A stretch of DNA of 59,241 nt from SMWD01 sp964629475 (GTDB lineage: Bacteria; Pseudomonadota; Gammaproteobacteria; Steroidobacterales; GCA-2729495). The notes under the pieces are model-generated. The model did not search any database, had not been told where the DNA came from, and worked only from the letters and a program-made list of their open reading frames with translations. Positions within the stretch are counted from its first letter, which is position 1. Each line of letters opens with the position of its first letter. The stretch spans positions 1 through 59,241 of the forward strand of contig CAZVQW010000018.1 of NCBI GenBank assembly GCA_964629475.1, in the 5' to 3' direction. A program made the position numbers and the translations under genes. Positions 25,446-33,157 of this stretch are shown in pieces.

Positions 25446-26144
25446 ATGAAAAATGACGCTTCTGTGCAGGCACCAGCAAAATTAGCGGCCAGCTTGCAAG
25501 CGCGCGCCGAACTTCTCTCAACAGTTTCAGACAAGGTCGGTTGCGGTGTTTATCGCTATGAGAAAACAGGCCGCGCACAACTGGAGGCGTTGATCAGGAA
25601 CGGGCTTAATCCATGGGATAAGTTTCTCGACATCGGTTGCGGGGCATTTTGTGGTGGATATTGGGTCATGCATTTTCTCGATGCGGGTGGGTATCACGGT
25701 ATTGAGCCGAATGTGGACATGTTTACAAAGGGTCAGGCCTACATTCTGGAGCCAGGCCTGCTGGAGTTGAAGCAACCACGATTCGACCACAATGATCGGT
25801 ATGATTTTTCAGTATTCGGCACTAAATTCGATTATTTATTTGCACAGTCAATCTGGACGCATGCGGGGAAGAAGGATATTGAAAAAATGCTGGATGGTTT
25901 CGCAGAGCATGCGAACGATCAGGCGCGATTCCTGACCACTGTCAAGCTTCCGGATTTGTTCCATAGGGACTACAAGAAAGATGAATGGGTTGGTGGGTCG
26001 CACGAGTCCAGTGTTGCCGGAACTGTCAGGCATAAATTTAGCTGGATTCAGCAAGTTTGCTCAGAGCGTGGCCTTGCTGTTACTCGATTAAAAGGTGAAA
26101 AGATAAACACTCAGCATCTCATACTGATCGAGAAAGAAAGGTAA
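25446..26144 (+). CDS. Class I SAM-dependent methyltransferase
   Basis: The 232-residue protein has motif I FLDIGCGAFCGGYW (about residues 59-72) and an acidic motif II in GIEPNVDMF, the Rossmann-type SAM site, and a later GTKFDYLFAQSIWTHAG segment typical of the methyltransferase-11/25 group. The acceptor cannot be assigned. Its place 25 bases after the Wzi-like gene and near a glycosyltransferase suggests methylation of a surface sugar. No signal peptide; cytoplasmic. Confidence 0.85.
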   Translation: MKNDASVQAPAKLAASLQARAELLSTVSDKVGCGVYRYEKTGRAQLEALIRNGLNPWDKFLDIGCGAFCGGYWVMHFLDAGGYHGIEPNVDMFTKGQAYILEPGLLELKQPRFDHNDRYDFSVFGTKFDYLFAQSIWTHAGKKDIEKMLDGFAEHANDQARFLTTVKLPDLFHRDYKKDEWVGGSHESSVAGTVRHKFSWIQQVCSERGLAVTRLKGEKINTQHLILIEKER

Positions 26145-26581
26145 CGAATTAGTTTTGAGTTACGAGGAGAGGTTGCCTTGATTTTGATCAAGCCTGCAAT
26201 GCGGGTGTTTATTCGGTAAATACCAGATCATAGACGGCCTGCGCTGCAACTCTGCTGCCCAGTTCGCCCCAGTGACGATTGCAGCCAAGCTATAGCCCTG
26301 GAACTCGATGTCGTTGTCTGCCGCGTGTCCCAAGTAGTAGGACAAAAAATCCAAGCATAATACGGAAATAAGCCATTTATGTTTTTCGTGGATTGTTCAT
26401 CTCTAGTCATTTACATGCTCAAAGCTGTTTGTCGATACTTGCAGGTTAAAAGTAAATTTCTGCGCAGGTACCATAGATGGGGGGCGAGAGTTCTATAATT
26501 AATGTTTTCATGTAAGTTCGGTGATCAATTACACCTTGTGAATATGACCTTTTTGAGTGCACGCGGTTTGAATAGACATAA
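26145..26581. other. Gap in the polysaccharide island
   Basis: About 437 AT-rich bases between the methyltransferase and GT4 genes. The left part holds a probable hydrolase gene remnant on the minus strand (26209-26345). A TATAAT at 26494-26499 is a possible -10 for the glycosyltransferase gene, without a good -35. Otherwise I see nothing. Confidence 0.4.
26209..26345 (-). pseudogene. Possible SGNH-type hydrolase 3' remnant
   Basis: On the minus strand, translation in one frame gives NDIEFQGYS, and after a frame change at about 26290 gives LGCNRHWGELGSRVAAQAVYDL and a stop at 26209. The H-W-x-x-x-G pattern followed by an A-x-x-x-Y-D-L end resembles the C-terminus of SGNH/AlgX-like acyl esterases, whose catalytic His lies there. 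There is no upstream domain and no start. I read it as a decayed gene end left by rearrangement of the island; short similarity makes this tentative. Confidence 0.35.
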
Positions 26582-27673
26582 ATGAATATTCTTATTTTAG
26601 GCGGTTCAAATAGCGCATTTAATCAGATTCGTCCTGAGTTTGAGGTATTTATTCGCCTGATGAACAGAGGTCACAATATTACGATTGTTATTGGGAAAAA
26701 TTCTGTTTATGTGCCACGCCTAAAAAAACTGGGCATTAAACTATTGCATTGTTATCCGGCAAAAAAGATATGTCTTAAATCTATTACGGTATTACGACGT
26801 GAATTTAGAAGGAACCATTACGATATTGTTTATGCAAATACCTCGAAAACCATTCCTAATGCAGCATTTGCCGCAATTGGCTTTCCGGTAAAAGTCATAG
26901 CCTATAGGGGGACTACGGGTGGATTATACAGGCATGACCCAACTGCTTACCTGACGATTCTGCATCCCCGTGTTGACGGCGTTATCTGTGTGTCAGAAGC
27001 TGTTCGCCAAGACGTGCTGAAACGTGTCTGGAAAGGTAAAGATCGGGTTGTAACAATCCACAAAGGACATGATATTGTCTGGTATAACAAAAAACCGACT
27101 GATTTGTCAGAATTTGGCATTACTCCCGATGATTTCGTGCTGATCTGTGCAGTAAATGTACGTCCCAGCAAAGGCATAGATATCATGCTCGAGGCCGCAA
27201 ATGAATTGGCGCACCTCGATAATTTACACCTCTTGCTGGTTGGTAAGGGAATGGATGCGGAACCGTATTCAAGCCTGATCAAAAAAAACCTGATGAAAGA
27301 CCGAATCCATGTCACGGGTTTTAGAAACGATGCCCCGGAGTTAATTGCTGCCAGTGACGTGCTAGTTCAGCCGTCACGAAGTGGTGAGGGCTTGCCAAGA
27401 GCTGTCATGGAATCAATGGGTTATGGAGTTCCTCCGGTTGTCACCGATACGGGTGGTACCGCGGAGGTGGTGCATGATGGAAAAAATGGTTTTGTGGTTC
27501 CAACCAATGATGCCAAGGCTATTGCAGAGAGAGTTATCAGGCTTTATGACAGTCAACAGCTCGTCGAGACGATGTCAGCGGCATGCCGTGAAACGATTAA
27601 GCAGGAAATGTCGGCTGAAGCCACAGTTGATAAATACATCCACTTTTTTGAGTCGCTATTGGTGACTGGTTGA
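26582..27673 (+). CDS. GT4-family glycosyltransferase
   Basis: A 363-residue GT-B fold glycosyltransferase that starts MNILILGGSNSAFNQIRPEF. The C-terminal half has the GT4 hallmarks NVRPSKGIDIMLEAANEL (donor region) and PSRSGEGLPRAVMESMGYGVPPVVTDTGGTAEVV, with the E-x7-E pair (GEGLPRAVMES). It probably adds a sugar to an envelope polysaccharide from a nucleotide-sugar donor at the cytoplasmic membrane face. The base composition is more AT-rich than in the housekeeping genes to the left. Confidence 0.9.
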   Translation: MNILILGGSNSAFNQIRPEFEVFIRLMNRGHNITIVIGKNSVYVPRLKKLGIKLLHCYPAKKICLKSITVLRREFRRNHYDIVYANTSKTIPNAAFAAIGFPVKVIAYRGTTGGLYRHDPTAYLTILHPRVDGVICVSEAVRQDVLKRVWKGKDRVVTIHKGHDIVWYNKKPTDLSEFGITPDDFVLICAVNVRPSKGIDIMLEAANELAHLDNLHLLLVGKGMDAEPYSSLIKKNLMKDRIHVTGFRNDAPELIAASDVLVQPSRSGEGLPRAVMESMGYGVPPVVTDTGGTAEVVHDGKNGFVVPTNDAKAIAERVIRLYDSQQLVETMSAACRETIKQEMSAEATVDKYIHFFESLLVTG

Positions 27674-27685
27674 TTTAATTTGCCA

Positions 27686-27856
27686 GTGCGCCATGAATGG
27701 TTGGACGATTACCAGTTCATATTGATAAAATTTGTACAACACGCAGCAACAAATCGGTTGCGCCGCTACAATGCTGATCGGTCCTCATATGGCTTTGATT
27801 GGCATCACTTCATATCCGAATCTGGCGAAAGTTGTATGGCCTCAATTTATGAATGA
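27686..27856 (+). CDS. Short ORF, possible gene remnant
   Basis: A 56-codon frame begins with GTG 13 bases after the glycosyltransferase stop and ends at 27856. The product has a protein-like composition (WLDDYQFILIKFVQHAATNRLRRYN, then GFDWHHFISESGES), but I do not recognise a family and no ribosome binding site is visible. It may be the end of a lost polysaccharide gene or a small independent protein. Confidence 0.3.
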   Translation: MRHEWLDDYQFILIKFVQHAATNRLRRYNADRSSYGFDWHHFISESGESCMASIYE

Positions 27857-27915
27857 CATTATAAATGGGGTGCACTGAAATGCCATTTAATGCTGAATGC
27901 AAGTAGAGTAAAGAA

Positions 27916-28620
27916 ATGGGTAAAAAACGGTCCCCCGCATACAAGAAAACAAAACGTTTTCTGAAGCAAATAATAGGTAAGGATATCTGGTCGTCGGCAC
28001 AGATTAAGATAAATAAAACACATTATGGCGATTGGGTTTTCTGTCCCGATGCACTTGATGCCAATAGCGTAATTTATTCATTGGGTGTCGGCGAAGATAT
28101 CGATTTTGATCGGCAAATAATAAAAGATTTTGGTGTTACTGTTCGCGCATTTGACCCAACCCCAAACTCTATAGAGTGGCTTAAAGCAACGGATGTATCT
28201 GATAGTTTTGAATTTCACCCTTATGGTGTTTCGAGTATTGATGGTCAATTAAAATTATATCCACGAGTAAACAGGCGCGGCCGTAAGTCAAAAGTGATGT
28301 ATACATTAATCGATGAAGACAATGCGCGAGAAGATGCCATCATTATCGATGTTAAGACACTGTCTACAATAATGTCAGAGTTGGATCATGCAACCATTGA
28401 CCTATTGAAAATGGATATAGAAGGTGCGGAATTTGAAGTGCTGGACTTGATGATTGAGTCAAACCTGGATGTGAGGCAGATTTTGGTTGAGTTTCATCAT
28501 CGTTTCGAGACCATAGGCAAAGCTAAAGCAAGTGAGCTTATTGGAAAGTTAAACAATGCGGGTTATAAGATATTTTTTATTTGTGATAAAGGCCGGAATT
28601 ACTCATTTATTAAAGTGTAA
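27916..28620 (+). CDS. FkbM-family methyltransferase
   Basis: The 234-residue protein has the SAM-binding VIYSLGVGEDIDFDRQI region (about 43-60), an acidic strand end in VRAFDPTP, and the FkbM signature LLKMDIEGAEFEVLDLM near residue 155. FkbM enzymes O-methylate sugars or polyketides; here the setting suggests a surface polysaccharide. It is flanked by a short remnant upstream and a convergent CDP-glycerol-transferase-like gene downstream. The start at 27916 is an ATG after AGTAAAGAA, a weak site. AT-rich like its neighbours. Confidence 0.88.
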   Translation: MGKKRSPAYKKTKRFLKQIIGKDIWSSAQIKINKTHYGDWVFCPDALDANSVIYSLGVGEDIDFDRQIIKDFGVTVRAFDPTPNSIEWLKATDVSDSFEFHPYGVSSIDGQLKLYPRVNRRGRKSKVMYTLIDEDNAREDAIIIDVKTLSTIMSELDHATIDLLKMDIEGAEFEVLDLMIESNLDVRQILVEFHHRFETIGKAKASELIGKLNNAGYKIFFICDKGRNYSFIKV

Positions 28621-28749
28621 TTAGTTTGTTTCTCATTGTTGAGCAAGCGCAGTGTTGAGATGTAGAAAAGATTTTATTTATTTGCAGTTAATTAAAAGTC
28701 GAAAGATCAACTGGGCAGCATTTGCTCCGTCTCGTCTCATTCAGCGTGA

Positions 28750-29775
28750 TCAGACGCCAAAATAATTCAATTGGCGGCGCATTTTCAGATTACGCCAGAA
28801 ATTCCAGGGTTTCCTGTCTCGCCAGTTCTCGTTGAGCATATTTAATATTGCATCTAGTACTCGTGGTGCAGAGGCTCCATCAAGATATGGAGTGATGCCG
28901 GAGCCATAGTCATTGATTGCTTTCTGTAGGCTTTCCGCAGGGTGTAACGCCTGGTTCATGGCATTCTCCAGCATGTCAGGATTATCAATGTTAATCATGC
29001 AGGATTGGGGGTCTCTGTTATTAAAGGTAACGACAGGTTTTTTCAGGAGTAAAAATTCCTGCAGTATCGATGAATTATCGCTGACCATGATGTCGGCGCG
29101 ATGCAGGAGTTCGACAACCCGTTCTGTTTTGAAAAATTGCAGATTATCGCCTTCCAGAGTTCGATATTTGGCCGTCGTGTCCGGCGCCATTTTCGGGTGT
29201 AACGTGATCAGCCATTGATACAAGCCGGATGCGGCAAGGCGGCTGATTTCCGGGAATAGTGCCTCTGCGCTGGACAGTCTTGGCGTAAATGTCGATGCGT
29301 ACAGCACTTGCGGTTGCTGATAATCGATTTGATTCTTTTGATAATTCAGAATCGTGTCCAGTTTTAACCAGCCGGTTTCCCTGACCTGGAAATAGTGGCG
29401 CTGCTCTGCAAGTTTTTGCAACGTCGTGGTGCGAGCCGGACCCTCCGTGCAGTACAGGTCAAACAGCCCGCGTTCCGGATATTCGTTGCCGCGTTTATCT
29501 TCGTTCAGTCCGTGAAAGACCTGTACTTTGAGTCCCGGAATAAACGAGGGAATACGGTCACCGGGCGCCACAACGGCATGAGGCTCGTAATCGATTGCCC
29601 CTTTAATGCTGGTTGCTGCGATCTCACCGGGCTTCAGTGAATCTGTCGATGCATTTTCAAGAACCAGCCAGCGAACCTGGTGCCCCTGTGCCTGTGCATA
29701 ATCCTGCAAAGGCCGCAGGATATCGAACGCATAGCCTTGCTCAACGTAGAAAAGTAACCGAATCGGGTCTGACAT
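28750..29775 (-). CDS. CDP-glycerol glycerophosphotransferase-like protein
   Basis: TagB/TagF-type enzymes transfer a polyol phosphate from a CDP donor to a growing polymer. The ~341-residue protein shows PSFIPGLKVQVFHGLNEDK, VLYASTFTPRLSSAEALFPE, WLITLHPKM and the conserved HRADIMVSDNSSILQEFLLLKKPVVTFNNRDP segment, where the D-x-S acidic/hydroxyl pair sits. I choose the ATG at 29775 because the domain begins directly there; alternative starts at 29823 and 29847 lack support. In Gram-negatives this family often makes surface glycans of unclear structure; donor unknown. Confidence 0.8.
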   Translation of the reverse strand: MSDPIRLLFYVEQGYAFDILRPLQDYAQAQGHQVRWLVLENASTDSLKPGEIAATSIKGAIDYEPHAVVAPGDRIPSFIPGLKVQVFHGLNEDKRGNEYPERGLFDLYCTEGPARTTTLQKLAEQRHYFQVRETGWLKLDTILNYQKNQIDYQQPQVLYASTFTPRLSSAEALFPEISRLAASGLYQWLITLHPKMAPDTTAKYRTLEGDNLQFFKTERVVELLHRADIMVSDNSSILQEFLLLKKPVVTFNNRDPQSCMINIDNPDMLENAMNQALHPAESLQKAINDYGSGITPYLDGASAPRVLDAILNMLNENWRDRKPWNFWRNLKMRRQLNYFGV

Positions 29776-30016
29776 TGCTTTGATGGTAGCAAATCGGACG
29801 TGGGATACGGGTTCATCTGTCATGTGGTCTGAAAGGTTGTCCAGCAATTCGATGGCGAAAGGAAGTAAGATCCGAACCCACGTTATGCTCGATCAGTGGT
29901 CCGAACACGCAATGCCAGGTAATTAATCTGTAATACAGGCGTAATGTACTTATTGCAGCCATCACTATTTTTGTTTTTAAAATCAGGGTTTATTTTGAGG
30001 TGGAGTATTTAGAGAT

Positions 30017-31186
30017 ATGAGAGCAATTCCATTGGTCCTCGCTACCGGCCTGCTGTTGGCCGGCTTTTCGGCCCAGGCCGAGGTGAGTGAGAAAGAATTC
30101 GATGATTTGAAGGCCAAGTACGAAGACCTGGCTGAAAAGGTCGACGGAAAAAGCGGCTCTTCGTGGAGCGAGCGAATCGGCATCAGCGGCGACTTCCGCT
30201 ATCGTTACGAGAATATCGACCAGGAAGGCAAGGACGAGCGCAACCGTTCACGTATCCGTGCCCGCACCGCCATCAAGGCAGATTTGCCGAATAACGTAGA
30301 AATCGGTTTCGGCCTGGCAACGGGTGGCGAAGACCCGGTATCGGCGAATGTCACCCTCGGTGGCGGTGGTTCCAGTAAGGACATCAATCTCGATCTGGCT
30401 TATGCGTCATGGACGGGGATCAGTAACACCGTTCTGACCATGGGCAAGTTCAAGAACCCGCTGGTTCGACCGGGCGGCAACGGCTTCCTGTGGGACGGCG
30501 ACTGGCGTCCGGAAGGCCTGACGGCCACCTGGGATAATGGCAACTTTTTCGGCACAGGCCTCGGAACCTGGCTCGAAGGCGATAGCAAGAAGGGCACGGA
30601 GTTCGTATGGGGCCTGCAAGGCGGCTGGAAAACCAGGATGAATGATACGAGCATCATGATCGGGGCGAGCTATTTCGACATCGGCACCATGGGTGCCGAT
30701 TCGTTGTTTGGCGATGTTGATGATTTCTACGGCAACAGCTTTACCTGTACGGATCCTGCGACTCCTGCCGGTTGTACCTATGACATCAACTATGAAGAGA
30801 TCGAGGTATTTGCAGAGGTCACCATGAAAATTGCCGATCAACCCGTCAAATTCTTCGCTGATTTCGTGAAAAATCAGGACGCCGATACCAATGACACCGG
30901 CTGGGCGGCAGGCGCCAAGGTCGGCAATGCCAAGGACGCAGGTCAATGGGCAGTCGGGTACGTGTACCAGGATCTGGAGGCTGATGCCGCGTTTGGCCTG
31001 ACGGCCGACTCAGATTTCGGCGGCGGCGGCACCGATTCCAAGGGCCACAAGCTCTCGGCCGCTTATGGCCTGAACAAGCTGACTGCCCTGAAAGTGGCGT
31101 ACTTTATCAACGAGGTTGACGTTGCATCCGGCAGTAAGAGCGATTACGACCGTCTGCAGTTGGATATCCAGTTCAAGTTTAAATAA
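30017..31186 (+). CDS. Putative porin with N-terminal coiled coil
   Basis: The 389-residue protein has a clear signal peptide MRAIPLVLATGLLLAGFSAQA, a short helical heptad stretch (EFDDLKAKYEDLAEKVDGK) and a long beta-rich domain that starts with IGISGDFRYRYENIDQ and ends DYDRLQLDIQFKFK, an outer-membrane barrel C-terminus ending in an aromatic-lysine pattern. It fits the putative porin family of Gammaproteobacteria. GAGGTGG lies about 13 bases before the ATG. The transcript ends at paired hairpins downstream; it is monocistronic and probably well expressed. Confidence 0.88.
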   Translation: MRAIPLVLATGLLLAGFSAQAEVSEKEFDDLKAKYEDLAEKVDGKSGSSWSERIGISGDFRYRYENIDQEGKDERNRSRIRARTAIKADLPNNVEIGFGLATGGEDPVSANVTLGGGGSSKDINLDLAYASWTGISNTVLTMGKFKNPLVRPGGNGFLWDGDWRPEGLTATWDNGNFFGTGLGTWLEGDSKKGTEFVWGLQGGWKTRMNDTSIMIGASYFDIGTMGADSLFGDVDDFYGNSFTCTDPATPAGCTYDINYEEIEVFAEVTMKIADQPVKFFADFVKNQDADTNDTGWAAGAKVGNAKDAGQWAVGYVYQDLEADAAFGLTADSDFGGGGTDSKGHKLSAAYGLNKLTALKVAYFINEVDVASGSKSDYDRLQLDIQFKFK

Positions 31187-31200
31187 CACAACAAGGATCA

Positions 31201-31230
31201 AGGCCGGGGGGCGTTTCAGATCCCCGGCCT
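31201..31230. terminator. First hairpin after the porin gene
   Basis: AGGCCGGGG and CCCCGGCCT form a perfect 9-bp stem with a 12-base loop 14 bases after the porin stop. There is no T-run directly after, so it may protect the mRNA 3' end or pause polymerase ahead of the stronger terminator at 31256-31294. Confidence 0.55.
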
Positions 31231-31255
31231 CAGCTCTCTCAGTTTGAAATTCACC

Positions 31256-31294
31256 TCGGCCTGAAATCCTATGATTTCAGGCCGAAGATTTTTT
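31256..31294 (+). terminator. Rho-independent terminator of the porin gene
   Basis: TCGGCCTGAAATC and GATTTCAGGCCGA make a perfect 13-bp stem with a CTAT loop, followed by AGATTTTTT. A textbook terminator 69 bases after the porin stop. Confidence 0.92.
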
Positions 31295-31463
31295 GCCGGT
31301 TTTGAGACCTGTATCCGCTTATCGGTGTCCATGAACGGGCACGATTCGCTTATGACAAGCCATTTGTTGATAGGCTGCAGCGCGGCATGTGTGAACTTTC
31401 CGGGTTTATCGGGAGGCTGTGTGCCGGATTTGTGCCGGCCGGGGCAGCCCAGGTGGTCCGGGC

Positions 31464-31894
31464 ATGAATAGCTGGTGGTGGTTGTTGATCGTTTTCCCGG
31501 TTGCCGGCGCCGTGTGGTTTTTTTGCGGCATAAACTGGCCGATGAATGTGTAGCGGCCCCGCTTGTGTCGAAAAAGTCGGGTCCTGTCGAGGTGACGCGT
31601 AATGAGCCCCGTCATCGTTCGCACCATTATTACGGTGTCGCGGTTCAGATTGACAACAATCCATGTGATGCGGCCAGGGCAATCGCAGATCACCGCTACC
31701 TGTCTGAAGAAGCGCCTCAATTTCCATTGCCTGAATGCGACCGGGATGAGTGCCGGTGCAGGGTGCTCCCGCAGGATGACCGCAGGGCCGGGTATGATCG
31801 GCGTGGCGATTCGTTTTCGGCATACGGCAGCTTCGAACTCGACCGGCATTCACAGAAACGAAACGAAAAGCGCGAGCGTCGCCAATCTTCCTGA
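31464..31894 (+). pseudogene. Frameshifted membrane-anchored Cys-rich protein gene
   Basis: An ATG at 31464, preceded by AGGTGG at seven bases, encodes MNSWWWLLIVFPVAGAVWFF, a membrane anchor, then stops at 31553. A -1 shift at the seven-T run 31518-31524 joins it to a long frame: LRHKLADECV..., HYYGVAVQIDNNPCDAARAIADHRYLSEEAPQFPLPECDRDECRCRV and a DDRRAGYDRRG tail, ending at 31894. The anchor, basic RHK stop-transfer and C-x4-CxC plus DRR tail together match a small family I recall from Proteobacteria (conserved hypothetical). One extra T would restore a single ~143-residue protein. It may be a pseudogene, a homopolymer sequencing error, or be rescued by slippage. Confidence 0.7.
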
Positions 31895-32084
31895 CGCATA
31901 GCTCGACGGTGTTACGACGCCGGCACAATCAATTCACGGATATCGGCGCTGCCGCGCTTTACCGGTACTTGCGCCACAGGTTGGAGCCATCAGTCTCAAG
32001 TGGTGGTTTCATCCGGGTTGCACTCGTATTATGACCGGGTCTCATTGACAGTTTCTTGTTGGCTGATGCAGAGGTTGCTCGGGT

Positions 32085-32672
32085 ATGCGTTTAATCGTCG
32101 GGATTTCCGGTGCCAGCGGTGTGGTTTACGGAATTCGATTACTCGAAGTGCTGGCGACACTGTCGGATGTCGAGTCGCACCTGGTTATCAGTAACGGCGG
32201 TAAACTCAATATCTCGCTCGAGACCGAGTGGCAGGTCAAGGATGTCGAGGCGTTGGCGGATGTCGTGCACAGCGATCAGAACCTGGCGGCCACGATCGCG
32301 AGCGGTTCGTACCGGACAGCGGGAATGATCATCGCGCCTTGCTCGATGAAAACTTTATCCGGGGTCGTCCATTCTTACGCCGACACACTGATGGTCCGTG
32401 CGGCCGACGTCGCGCTCAAGGAGCAGCGACGGCTCGTGCTGATGCCGCGTGAAACACCGCTGCACGTCGGGCATTGCCGTCTGATGTATGAGGCGGCGCA
32501 GATGGGTGCGATACACGTGCCGCCGATGCCCGCTTTTTACAATGATCCGCAGGATATCGACGACATCATCAATCAATCCGTGGGCCGATTGCTCGACCTG
32601 TTCGATATTGACAGCGGTCTCGTCAAGCGCTGGAAAGGCGCGCATCCGCACAAGTCGAATAACGGCGAATAG
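32085..32672 (+). CDS. ubiX: Flavin prenyltransferase UbiX
   Basis: UbiX joins dimethylallyl phosphate to FMN to make the prenylated flavin cofactor of UbiD, the ubiquinone-pathway decarboxylase. The 195-residue protein has the FMN-binding GISGASGVVYGIRLLEVL at the N-terminus, APCSMKTLSGVVHSYADTLMVRAADVALKE in the middle and RETPLHVGHCRLMYEAAQMGA, all diagnostic. The start MRLIVGISGASG is the family N-terminus. ubiD is not in the window. The next gene overlaps its stop by one base. Confidence 0.96.
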   Translation: MRLIVGISGASGVVYGIRLLEVLATLSDVESHLVISNGGKLNISLETEWQVKDVEALADVVHSDQNLAATIASGSYRTAGMIIAPCSMKTLSGVVHSYADTLMVRAADVALKEQRRLVLMPRETPLHVGHCRLMYEAAQMGAIHVPPMPAFYNDPQDIDDIINQSVGRLLDLFDIDSGLVKRWKGAHPHKSNNGE

Positions 32673-33157
32673 TGGTGAGTGACGAGCGCGCAACGCTGCG
32701 GCAGCTGCTGGAAGCGCACAACACGATTACGCTGGCAACCTGCCGAGATGGCGAACCATGGGCTGCCAGTGTGTTTTTTGCCAGTGACGCGGAGCTGAAT
32801 CTTTATTTTGTTTCCGATTCCCGGACGCGCCACGCGCGCGATATCGGTAACGGCTGTGATGTTGTCGCGACCGTCAATACGGACTGTGCCAGGTGGTCGG
32901 AGGTCAAAGGCCTGCAAATTTCCGGCTTTGCCGAGCCGCTGTCCGGATTGGAGCGCATGAATGCACTGCGCCATTTCCTGATGAAGTTTTCCGATGTCAA
33001 AGCCCTGTTCGAGGCGCCGAAGGATAAAGATGAAGAGACGATTGCGCAGCGGTTGAAGGCTGCCAATATGTATCGGCTGAAGCCGCGCTGGATTCGGTTG
33101 ATCGATAATGGCAAGTGGTTCGGATATAAGGTTGAGGTTGATTTCGGGCAGGATTAA
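32672..33157 (+). CDS. FMN-binding split-barrel protein (pyridoxamine-phosphate-oxidase-like)
   Basis: The 161-residue protein resembles the YhbP/UPF0306 branch of pyridoxamine-5'-phosphate-oxidase-like split barrels: LLEAHNTITLATCRDGEPWAASVFFASD, LYFVSDSRTRHARDI and GLQISGFAEPL are the typical strands. These proteins bind FMN or a related cofactor; the reaction is unknown. It begins with GTG overlapping the ubiX stop by one base (a second GTG follows at 32675), so it is translationally coupled to ubiX. Pairing with a flavin-modifying enzyme is suggestive but not proof of a link. Its 3' end overlaps the amine oxidase gene by four bases. Confidence 0.83.
   Translation: MVSDERATLRQLLEAHNTITLATCRDGEPWAASVFFASDAELNLYFVSDSRTRHARDIGNGCDVVATVNTDCARWSEVKGLQISGFAEPLSGLERMNALRHFLMKFSDVKALFEAPKDKDEETIAQRLKAANMYRLKPRWIRLIDNGKWFGYKVEVDFGQD

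Noticed and set aside
31350..31928. 192-codon minus-strand frame over the frameshifted Cys-rich gene
   Set aside because: The plus-strand halves give a coherent membrane protein with a motif and ribosome binding site; the minus frame is rich in Arg, Pro and His without pattern.
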